Origin: Aurantibrevibacter sp041749595
GTDB taxonomy: Bacteria; Bacteroidota; Bacteroidia; Flavobacteriales; Flavobacteriaceae
NCBI GenBank assembly: GCA_041749595.1
Contig: JBGTBA010000122.1
Coordinates: 1 to 51,284 of the forward strand
Direction of reading: 5' to 3'
Length of the DNA: 51,284 nt
Position numbers and translations under genes: made by a program. Shown one piece after another: positions 9,743-17,430 of this stretch. A model generated the notes under the pieces. That model worked only from the letters and a program-made list of their open reading frames with translations. It was not told where the DNA came from and made no database searches. Numbering within the stretch: the first letter of the stretch is position 1; every line of letters starts with the position of its first letter.

Positions 9743-9844
9743 GACTTAGGTTTTTAGTTGCTTAAAATTCGTTTAGCTGACTGATGTATGTGATTTTTTT
9801 ATACCCAGTTGTTGAATAAGACAGCCGAGCTGTAATTTTTTATT

Positions 9845-11560
9845 TTATTCTTTGGATTTAATTTGAATCCCTTCTTCACCGATCTTCACCTTTATCGATT
9901 GGTTGTCGTTTTTAACGTTGATATCTATTCCGTCTTCGTTTATGATAACCTTTCCGCTCGGATCTTCTTCCACGGACTTTTCCGGACAATTTTGACATTT
10001 TAACTCCCCGTCATTGCCTAAAATCCATATGTAGTTTGCTAGATCCCTTCTATACATATTTTTGTCATTTGAAGTACTTCTGCCCATATGTCTTTTGGTT
10101 GATGGATCAAATACAATGACACTTCCTGCCGGCAGATAAAGCGTTGCTCTTACTTCCTGGTTCCGTACCTTATGTACCGCCTTAGTGGTAAGGAAATTAT
10201 CGAGAACGATTTGATTTCCACTAACCAGATAACTGTAATTAATCTCGGACGATTTTGCTTTAGCCTCTTTTTGCGAACTCCCATCTGCATCTTTGCGAAT
10301 GCGTATCTGAGCCGTAGAATCTTCCGATTTTTTAATATCAAATAAAATATTATCGCGGAACAAAAGGCGGTCATCGTTGTCATCATAGGTCACCGTCATA
10401 CCATTGATGCCTACGTTTTCCTGATTCTCGTGCAATTCACTTGTTTTCATGGAAATCCGTAACGTATCTAAATTATGGGTAAGGGGCAATACTTCGGTGG
10501 TAGAAGTGCTGCCGGTATAGGCATGGGCAGAGGCTTGTTGAATACCAAGGATCAATAGCCCAATCATAGATAAAAGCCATAAGCCCAAGAGTGAAAACTT
10601 TGCAATATTACCAATGGATTTGAGATTGTTTACCAAAATTTTCAAGCCCAGATACATCAGAAAGAAAAAAGGAATCCCCACCGTAAAAAAGCTTAAAAGT
10701 GATACCAGCCAAATGGGAGCGTCTGTTGAATTTACCATTTGGTAAAAATCGATACCGGGTAAATTTATACTGTCCAATACACCAATGGTAAATAGGCCAA
10801 TAAACAAACCGACTAACCCCGAAGCCCCAACAATAATCAGGATGATCCCAATGAGTTTTCCAATCACTTTGAAAAAGAACATAATAAGGTCTCCTATGGC
10901 ATTAAAAAAAGTCTGTCCGCTACTTTTTACGTGATTTCCCATTTTTTGGTAATCAGCGTTTTTTACACGGTCGGTTACGTCGTCAAAACCTTCTTTTACT
11001 TTGCGCTCTATATTACTGATATTTACGGGCTCGCCGCGCATATCTAATTTTTGTGAGGTGGTTGCGGCTTCCGGCACCAAGATCCAAAGCAGAATATAGG
11101 CAATAAAACCAAAGCCGGTAAAGACCGCCAGCGCAATAAAAATAAGACGTATCCAAAGTGTATCAAAACCCAGATAATGCTCCAATCCGGAGCACACACC
11201 ACCTATATACTTGGCATCTATATCCCGGTACAGTTTTTTAATTGGGCGTGGTGGTAGGGTAGTTTTGGCGTTTGCACTATCGTCAAAGATATCCTCATCA
11301 ATCTTATAGTCTTCAGGCTGCCCCATAATGGTGATAATTTCATTTACTTCTTTTTGGGTTATGACCTGACGATCACTTTCCATTTTTTCCTGAAAAAGTT
11401 CCGCTATTCTTGCCTCAATATCACTTAGAATTTCTTCGCTGCCCTGAGTAGCAGAAAAGGACTTTTTTATCGCTTGCAAATAGCGCTGTAATTTGTTGTA
11501 GGCCTCCTCATCGATATGAAAAAGGATGTTGGCTAGATTTATGTTTACTGTTTTATTCAT
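9845..11560 (-). CDS. PspC-domain membrane protein
   Basis: 571 residues. An N-terminal soluble part of about 105 residues contains a regulatory-looking stretch (HIDEEAYNKLQRYL, EVNEIITIMGQPEDY). The PspC domain follows (LYRDIDAKYIGGVCSGLEHY, WIRLIFIALAV), and then several further membrane segments around residues 230-345. The C-terminal third is soluble and beta-rich with a charged end (KVKIGEEGIQIKSKE). This architecture is common in Bacteroidota and is related to phage-shock/envelope-stress regulators. The start is 3 bases from the PadR stop, so the two genes are tightly coupled. Confidence 0.88.
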   Translation of the reverse strand: MNKTVNINLANILFHIDEEAYNKLQRYLQAIKKSFSATQGSEEILSDIEARIAELFQEKMESDRQVITQKEVNEIITIMGQPEDYKIDEDIFDDSANAKTTLPPRPIKKLYRDIDAKYIGGVCSGLEHYLGFDTLWIRLIFIALAVFTGFGFIAYILLWILVPEAATTSQKLDMRGEPVNISNIERKVKEGFDDVTDRVKNADYQKMGNHVKSSGQTFFNAIGDLIMFFFKVIGKLIGIILIIVGASGLVGLFIGLFTIGVLDSINLPGIDFYQMVNSTDAPIWLVSLLSFFTVGIPFFFLMYLGLKILVNNLKSIGNIAKFSLLGLWLLSMIGLLILGIQQASAHAYTGSTSTTEVLPLTHNLDTLRISMKTSELHENQENVGINGMTVTYDDNDDRLLFRDNILFDIKKSEDSTAQIRIRKDADGSSQKEAKAKSSEINYSYLVSGNQIVLDNFLTTKAVHKVRNQEVRATLYLPAGSVIVFDPSTKRHMGRSTSNDKNMYRRDLANYIWILGNDGELKCQNCPEKSVEEDPSGKVIINEDGIDINVKNDNQSIKVKIGEEGIQIKSKE

Positions 11561-11562
11561 GG

Positions 11563-11898
11563 TTAGTTGCTTTTGTTATTGGTTACCAGATTTACTGCAT
11601 TTCTTAGTTCGTCCCAGGTGGTGTTGAGTTCTTTGAGAAACAACTTCCCGGTTTCCGTTAAAGTATAATATTTACGAGGGGGACCTGAGGTAGACTCTTC
11701 CCATCTGTAATTGAGTAAGCCATCATTTTTAAGTCTTGTCAGTAAAGGGTAAATAGTGCCCTCTACTACAAGCATCTTTGCGTTTTTCAGGGTGTCTAAT
11801 ATTTCGGAGGCGTATTTATCTTCCCCGTATAGGACCGAGAGAATGCAGTATTCCAAAACCCCTTTACGCATCTGCGCTTTTGTGTTTTCTATGTTCAT
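11563..11898 (-). CDS. PadR-family transcriptional regulator
   Basis: 111 residues with the winged-helix PadR fold: MRKGVLEYCILSVL, YASEILDTLKNAKMLVVEGT, IYPLLTRLKNDGLLNYRWEE and GPPRKYYTLTETGKLFL. The motif GTIYPLL is diagnostic. It probably controls its own operon, which runs DUF4870, PadR, PspC, GIN lipoprotein on minus. The likely operator overlaps the promoter at 12490-12522. Confidence 0.92.
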   Translation of the reverse strand: MNIENTKAQMRKGVLEYCILSVLYGEDKYASEILDTLKNAKMLVVEGTIYPLLTRLKNDGLLNYRWEESTSGPPRKYYTLTETGKLFLKELNTTWDELRNAVNLVTNNKSN

Positions 11899-11976
11899 AA
11901 TAGGTTCATTCGATTAATTTAACTGTTCGTTTTCTGATGATTGATTGATTGATTGATGAAAAAACTCCTGACACCT

Positions 11977-12465
11977 TTATTTTATAAAATTAATAGAGAA
12001 GGGATATTTAAATTGCTGTCCTTCGCTTGTGCGAATTGTAGCCAATATGGTATACACAAAATTAATGATAGACAAGGCAGTATACAGTATCCCACTAATT
12101 CCTAAAGGCCACAAGAAGGGAATAAGACTGAAGCCATTTCTTCCAAAATTAAATTCGAAATTATTTGTTTCAAAAAAGAAGGGGAAGTTAAAATGACCTC
12201 CATTAAATATGGATGGTAGCGCTCCAATAAAAAAAGGTATGGTAACAATGCCGAGAACAATGGAATACAACAACATACTTATTTGAAAATTTAGGGCTTG
12301 CTTTCCATTATGGTCAATAAAACTATTCTCCTTTTTGTTGGCTGTCCATAAAATAAGAGGTAGTATAAAATTACCTAAGGGAATAAAATACTTCGTAAAC
12401 GTAGACGCATGTATGATGGCCGATAGGTTCTTTTCGTGTTTAGTTAATGTATGTGTGTCTGTCAT
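11977..12465 (-). CDS. DUF4870-domain membrane protein
   Basis: About 162 residues starting at ATG 12465 (MTDTHTLTKHEKNLSAIIH). A longer frame starting at 12492 would run into the -7 box, so I reject it. The DUF4870/Tic20-like pattern is clear: HASTFTKYFIPLGNFILPLI, ENSFIDHNGKQALNFQIS, then two or three further hydrophobic segments. It is the first gene of the PadR-PspC operon. Function is unknown, though the domain is regularly found with envelope-stress genes. Confidence 0.85.
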   Translation of the reverse strand: MTDTHTLTKHEKNLSAIIHASTFTKYFIPLGNFILPLILWTANKKENSFIDHNGKQALNFQISMLLYSIVLGIVTIPFFIGALPSIFNGGHFNFPFFFETNNFEFNFGRNGFSLIPFLWPLGISGILYTALSIINFVYTILATIRTSEGQQFKYPFSINFIK

Positions 12466-12489
12466 GGTATGGCATATTAGTTTCTTATG

Positions 12490-12522
12490 CAAATATATAT
12501 CTTAAAAAAGGTATTATGCAAA
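12490..12522 (-). promoter_or_regulatory. Promoter of the DUF4870-PadR-PspC-GIN operon
   Basis: On minus, TTTG (12522-12519), a 21-base spacer, then TATATTTG (12497-12490). Both boxes fit the Bacteroidota consensus exactly and the spacer is ideal. The predicted transcription start is near 12483, leaving a leader of about 18 bases before ATG 12465. Confidence 0.6.
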
Positions 12523-12595
12523 ACATAGTACTAAATATTAACATATAATTAACATTTATAGTTTCAACTATTTTCAATACTTTTAACCAAACAAA

Positions 12596-13060
12596 ATGCT
12601 ACTCATGGCTTTTACCGCAAGCAAGTTTAATACGTTTACATTTTTTAAACTTCCTTCGGCCTGGTGGTGCGGGGTGAGGTTGCGACATATCGACTCACAG
12701 CGGGCTGTGGTAACCGTACGGCATTCCTGGCGTAACCAAAATCCGTTTAAAAGTATGTTTTGGGCTGTCCAAGGAATGGCCGCTGAACTGAGCACTGGCG
12801 CCATGGTAATTGATCAAATTGAAAAAAGCAACAAAAAAATATCCATGCTGGTAGCCAATAACAAGGCCAATTTCTCTAAAAAGGCGACCGGGAAAATCAC
12901 TTTTACGTCCGAAGATGGCCATCTTATAGGCAGCGCCCTTGAGGAAACCATAAAAACAGGGGAGGGTAGGAGCTTTTGGATGAAATCCGTCGGCGTTAAT
13001 GAAAAGGGTATCGTGGTTTCCACGTTCCATTTTGAGTGGACGGTACGGTTGAAGGCTTAA
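12596..13060 (+). CDS. DUF4442-domain (hotdog-fold, thioesterase-like) protein
   Basis: 154 residues beginning at ATG 12596; a second ATG three codons later (12605) is equally possible. The family features are FKLPSAWWCGVRL near the N-terminus, PFKSMFWAVQGMAAELSTGA in the hotdog helix and FWMKSVGVNEKGIVVSTFHF at the end. DUF4442 proteins are related to acyl-CoA thioesterases; substrate unknown. It is divergent from the PspC operon, and only weak promoter matches are visible in the 130-base gap. Confidence 0.75.
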   Translation: MLLMAFTASKFNTFTFFKLPSAWWCGVRLRHIDSQRAVVTVRHSWRNQNPFKSMFWAVQGMAAELSTGAMVIDQIEKSNKKISMLVANNKANFSKKATGKITFTSEDGHLIGSALEETIKTGEGRSFWMKSVGVNEKGIVVSTFHFEWTVRLKA

Positions 13061-13406
13061 GGGCAAGGTTGAATGTTCAGAAGTCGAAAGTGGAAGTTTA
13101 CAGGTTTCTGGTTTTTGGTTTCAAGTTTGGTAAACTTCTGAATTTTTCCCAATGCGATAAGGTTAAACTGCAAATACGTATAGCTCCATAACAGCATAAC
13201 TTCATGACAGAATAAAAACATAACTTCTTTGCTCAACAAATTAACCTATAAACGCATCAACCCATCGACAAATCAATAAAATCCGAACCTAAAACAACCA
13301 TCAATTATTTCTTACAACTCCTCATATTTCATTAAATTTATTCCAAATTTTGTAACCAAAAACTGCTAAGGCATACTAATAAATATCAAAATAAAATAAG
13401 CAATAT
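13061..13406. other. Gene-free stretch with degenerate word repeats
   Basis: No convincing gene. GAAGTTTAC at 13093-13101 is complementary to 13130-13138 across a 28-base loop. The words CATAACTTC and CATAAC/CATCAAC recur between 13185 and 13270, giving a low-complexity texture. A 60-residue minus-strand frame here has no recognisable features. Confidence 0.5.
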
Positions 13407-14207
13407 ATGAACGCACACGAAATAGACTACGAAATTTTCGGAGAAGAAATGCAATATGTAGAAATAGAACTGGACCCTCAGGAAGCTGTGGTAGCAGAGG
13501 CCGGCAGTTTTATGATGATGGAAAGTGATATTAAAATGGAAACCATCTTTGGCGACGGTTCTAATCAGGATACAAGCGTATTGGGAAAACTCTTTTCCGC
13601 CGGGAAACGATTGCTTACAGGCGAAAGTCTGTTTATGACGGCATTTTTAAATATGGGCATGGGGAAGAAGAAACTCTGTTTTGCATCGCCTTATCCCGGA
13701 AAAATCCTGGCCATAGATTTGTCCGAAAAACAGGGAAAATTTATCTGTCAGAAAGACGCTTTTTTATGTGCGGCAAAAGGGGTTTCTATTGGCATTGAGT
13801 TCTCCAAACGTCTGGGAAGAGGTTTGTTTGGCGGAGAAGGCTTTATCATGCAAAAATTAGAGGGCGACGGCATGGCCTTTGTACATGCAGGGGGCACTTT
13901 GGCAAAAAAAGTGTTGGGCCCGGGCGAAGTGCTTAAAGTAGATACCGGTTGTATTGTCGGTTTTTCTAAGGATGTGGATTACGACATCGAATTTGTGGGT
14001 GGCATAAAAAATACCGTTTTTGGTGGCGAAGGCTTGTTCTTTGCTACTTTAAAAGGGCCCGGCACAGTGTATATTCAATCCTTACCCTTTAGCCGATTGG
14101 CTGGTCGTGTATGGGCAGCAGCCCCACAGGCCGGTGGAAAACAAAAAGGTGAAGGCAGCGTACTTGGCGGACTTGGTAATCTATTGGACGGCGATAACCG
14201 GTTTTAA
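13407..14207 (+). CDS. TIGR00266/AIM24-family protein
   Basis: 266 residues. The beta-rich AIM24 pattern is visible: EAVVAEAGSFMMMESDIKME near the start, GESLFMTAFLN, FASPYPGKILAIDLSEKQGK, GFIMQKLEGDGMAFVHAGGT and GEVLKVDTGCIVGFSKDVDYD. It ends with GLFFATLKGPGTVYIQSLPF and a short glycine-rich tail. Bacterial members are widespread and structurally characterised, but their role is unclear. It is a single gene with no obvious partner. Confidence 0.88.
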   Translation: MNAHEIDYEIFGEEMQYVEIELDPQEAVVAEAGSFMMMESDIKMETIFGDGSNQDTSVLGKLFSAGKRLLTGESLFMTAFLNMGMGKKKLCFASPYPGKILAIDLSEKQGKFICQKDAFLCAAKGVSIGIEFSKRLGRGLFGGEGFIMQKLEGDGMAFVHAGGTLAKKVLGPGEVLKVDTGCIVGFSKDVDYDIEFVGGIKNTVFGGEGLFFATLKGPGTVYIQSLPFSRLAGRVWAAAPQAGGKQKGEGSVLGGLGNLLDGDNRF

Positions 14208-15256
14208 TTTTTGAGAAGGGGCAACACTGGATAATAAACCATTTTCTTTATTGTTGATCAACCCACTTTCTTGCCGTTTTTTAATTGTCTTGTTACTATG
14301 GCCAACGGCCTTGCAGCTTCATCGCCTAATGCCAAAAACAGTAGGTGGAGTAACCTGTCAGTCGTTCCGGTCGCCATAAAGAAAACCAATCAAGAGAAGC
14401 TTAGGATACAATCGGAACGATTTTTCATTCCCCTCCAATCCCATGCGTATCGCCGCCATATCGACCAATCTAAAGCGGCAAAAATAAATGGAAGGTTGCT
14501 GAATTTATCATGTACCCATCAGGACATGATTTGCAAGTAATCAGTATTTGGATAGATTTTCAGGTTATTCGAGACGAACTTTCAAAAAGATCATATCCAT
14601 TTACTCCGTTCGATTCTTGCGGAACTGTCAGTTTAGGCGTTCATGGCCATACTAAAGGTAAATCGGTCATCAAAATCTTCAAGACCTTACCCGTTCTAAA
14701 ATAAAAGTGCTATTGTGGCAATCATTTTTGGCCACAAGTTTATTTTGTCATCACCCTGGGGTTGGCTGGGAAACGTATCAAACGGGATGTCAAGTACCAA
14801 GATTGGTTTGCCCTATTGGGCTAATCTGGAAATCAAAAATTTGATTTTCTATTTTGTTTTTAATTAACTCATTTACAATTTATTTAACCATTTAACTTAA
14901 ACTTTTAAATGATTATATTTCATCCTAATTTTTTTGATTGGGATTGTAAAAATGGATGAGCCCATTGCGGTGGGGATATGCCATGACCCAGATTACGGGA
15001 ATTCTTCAGATTATGAAAGAACTTATCCGATTGGTATCAACATCTTTTCAAGGGTAACTTCGCCGCTTGTTGGGAACAAATAAAGTTAAAATACCAAAAA
15101 ATCCGATAAACCGTACTTTGGATTACAAATTTATACCTACAAATAGAGGCATTTGGCAACAATAATCAGGCCCTAGGTAACATTTAATTGTGCGAACCCT
15201 ATAAAATGGTGATTTTTAGCCCTTATTGAGAAATAATCAACCCAAATCCAACTTCA
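14208..15256. other. About 1 kb without a coherent gene
   Basis: Frames at 14271-14540 and 14510-14704 on plus (89 and 64 residues) have no domain signs, and their composition is unlike the neighbours. On minus the stretch 14720-14270 gives protein-like fragments interrupted by stops and frame changes, for example MGLEGNEKSFRLYPKLLLIG and ALGDEAARPLAIVT. This is compatible with a decayed gene that I cannot identify. 14850-14940 is very AT-rich. 15060-15256 should contain the promoter of the downstream kinase operon, but I see no clean TAnnTTTG box. Confidence 0.45.
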
Positions 15257-17044
15257 TTGAAAGCACACGACCTACTGTCACATTTGTCCAATTTGGAAGC
15301 CAAACTTAATAGTTTTTCCTTTGAAGAGCTAACTTCGGCGGAAGCATGTCGATTAAAAAAGAGCTTCACCACGTTTAAAAGCAATCTGGAAAAAAAGATG
15401 GACGTGCAAATGATTTCCCCATCCCCGGACAGAGAAAACGGTTTTGATGGTCCCGCTGAAAAAAAGGTCTATGGACGCTTCCAAAATAGTCCTAAATATA
15501 AGGAAGGGACACTTATCGCTAACGTGAGCCACGAGATTAGAACCCCTCTTAACGGAATTATTGGGTTTACCGATCTTTTAAAGGAAAGTGAACTTGATGC
15601 AGAGCAAATGGAGCATGTTAATGCAATTCAATCCGCTTCCCACAACTTGCTGGGCATCATCAATGAACTGTTGGAGTTTTCCAAACTTTCTTCGGGCATG
15701 GAAAGGTTTGAATCCATAGATTTTAATTTTTACAATATTATCAAGGATGTCGTATATCTGTGCAATACCCTTATTTTAAACAAAAAGGTTATTATAAATG
15801 TAGATGTAGACACCCATATTCCGGAAGTTTTGGTTGGCGATCCTTCAAAACTGTCACAAATACTATTGAACCTTATGGGCAATGCCGTAAAATTTGTTGA
15901 AAATGGCAGCATATCCTTGGGGGTGAGGCTTAAAGAACAAATAAAAAACCGGTACTGGTTGGAATTTAACGTAACGGACACGGGAATAGGAATTGCCGGG
16001 GATAACCTGAAACACATTTTTGAATCATATAAGCAGGCGGAACCGGATACCTATGTAAAATATGGTGGTTCCGGTCTTGGTCTCAGCATAGTAAGGCAGA
16101 TTGTTGAAAACCTAAATGGAGATATTACCGTTTCCAGCACATTGGGCATCGGCACCACTTTTAAGTTTGTACTTCCTTACAACAAGGGAAATGAAGCGAA
16201 TTTCCAAAAACGGAAAGATACTGCCCCCATGGATTCAGAAAAAGAACTGGTAAAAGACATGCGCATCCTTGTTTTTGAGGATAATCTACTCAATCAGCAC
16301 CTTATAGATCAGCGCTTAAAGGTTTGGGGCTGTACCAGGTACATAACGGATAACCCATTATATGGACTTAATATACTTAAAACCAACCGGATAGATATGG
16401 TCTTAATGGATTTACGGATGCCGGGGATGAACGGATACGAAGTGACCCAAAGAATCCGAAATAGTGATAACGTCCAAATAAAACAGATTCCCGTCATTGC
16501 CCTTACGGCAGATTTTACCGTACGGGACCAGGAACAATGCGAAATGAATGGGATCAACGATTTTATATTAAAACCTTACAGTCCGGATGAACTATTATCT
16601 AAAATAATCAAAAACAAGCAAGTAGTGGAAAAGGCATTGGGAACGTATCTTGCCCCTGTAGGGCCATTGGAACCAAGAACAACGGAAAGTCCAAAAATTG
16701 ACCTTACGGGGATTTTGGAAGAGTGCATGGGAGAAATAAGCCTCTTGGAAGAGCTGGTGCAATTGTACGTACAGAACGCAATGGAATTTATAGGGCAGGC
16801 AAAAATTCAGATAAAAAACAAGGATTTTAAGGGATTGGAGTTTGCCGCGCACAAAATGAAATCCGGCTTGGCCATGATGCAGACCCTAAGTTTGCATTCC
16901 CTTATGGTCCAGATACATAAAACCGCAACCGAAGGAAAAGATATTAAGCAAATGAAATTTCTATACCACTGTTTTTTAGAAGAGTATTCAATTGTGGAAT
17001 CGGCTATTACAGAAGAAGTGGAAAAATTGCGAAAAAGGGAATAA
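15257..17044 (+). CDS. Soluble hybrid sensor histidine kinase with receiver and Hpt domains
   Basis: 595 residues from a TTG start; the next in-frame ATG is at residue 48. The order is: an N-terminal segment of about 80 residues without a membrane helix or recognised sensor domain; HisKA with His92 in NVSHEIRTPLNG; a HATPase with N-box NLMGNAVKF (Asn209), DTGIG and GGSGLGLSIV; and a receiver domain with phospho-acceptor Asp385 (MVLMDLRMPGMNG) and Lys439. An Hpt domain with His532 (AAHKMKSG) follows. All phosphorelay residues are intact, so the protein can pass phosphate internally to its Hpt and on to the single-domain regulator two bases downstream. It heads a tightly spaced cluster with exopolysaccharide genes. 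The cytoplasmic stimulus is unknown. Confidence 0.9.
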   Translation: MKAHDLLSHLSNLEAKLNSFSFEELTSAEACRLKKSFTTFKSNLEKKMDVQMISPSPDRENGFDGPAEKKVYGRFQNSPKYKEGTLIANVSHEIRTPLNGIIGFTDLLKESELDAEQMEHVNAIQSASHNLLGIINELLEFSKLSSGMERFESIDFNFYNIIKDVVYLCNTLILNKKVIINVDVDTHIPEVLVGDPSKLSQILLNLMGNAVKFVENGSISLGVRLKEQIKNRYWLEFNVTDTGIGIAGDNLKHIFESYKQAEPDTYVKYGGSGLGLSIVRQIVENLNGDITVSSTLGIGTTFKFVLPYNKGNEANFQKRKDTAPMDSEKELVKDMRILVFEDNLLNQHLIDQRLKVWGCTRYITDNPLYGLNILKTNRIDMVLMDLRMPGMNGYEVTQRIRNSDNVQIKQIPVIALTADFTVRDQEQCEMNGINDFILKPYSPDELLSKIIKNKQVVEKALGTYLAPVGPLEPRTTESPKIDLTGILEECMGEISLLEELVQLYVQNAMEFIGQAKIQIKNKDFKGLEFAAHKMKSGLAMMQTLSLHSLMVQIHKTATEGKDIKQMKFLYHCFLEEYSIVESAITEEVEKLRKRE

Positions 17045-17046
17045 GA

Positions 17047-17430
17047 ATGGACAGAAAAAAACTTTTGCTCGCTGAAGATGATGAATTGCTGGCCTCTTTA
17101 CTGAACTTTCGGTTGGTAAAGGCTGGGTATGAAGTAAGCCATGCCCAAAACGGGAAGATAGTAAAGGAATATCTAAGCAATGGGCTGCCGGATATCATAG
17201 TAAGCGATATTATGATGCCCTATTTTTCTGGAATAGAGATCATTGATTATGTTCGTAATGTGTTGAAATCCAATATCCCGATCATCATCATATCCTCCGC
17301 GGGCAATGAAGAGAATGTGTTGAGTGCCTTTGAATTGGGAGCCAATGATTTTATATCCAAACCGGTAAGTCCATCGGAACTTTTGGTTCGTGTGGGAAGA
17401 GAACTAAATAAACGCCCAATTGCAATGTAA
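17047..17430 (+). CDS. Single-domain response regulator
   Basis: 127 residues consisting only of a CheY-like receiver domain. The acidic pocket is EDDE (residues 10-13), the phospho-acceptor is Asp54 (IVSDIMMP), the switch region is IISSAG, and the lysine is FISKPVSP. There is no output domain, so it should act by protein contact. It begins two bases after the kinase stop and overlaps the start region of the HEAT-repeat gene, which makes that protein the obvious candidate partner. I infer a phosphorelay from kinase receiver/Hpt to this regulator. Confidence 0.92.
   Translation: MDRKKLLLAEDDELLASLLNFRLVKAGYEVSHAQNGKIVKEYLSNGLPDIIVSDIMMPYFSGIEIIDYVRNVLKSNIPIIIISSAGNEENVLSAFELGANDFISKPVSPSELLVRVGRELNKRPIAM

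Noticed and set aside
12695..13066. 123-residue minus-strand frame opposite the DUF4442 gene
   Set aside because: Shadow of the plus-strand gene, which has clear family features.
14271..14704. Plus-strand ORFs of 89 and 64 residues
   Set aside because: No domain, signal or conserved pattern; composition unlike neighbours. Treated as chance frames in a decayed region.
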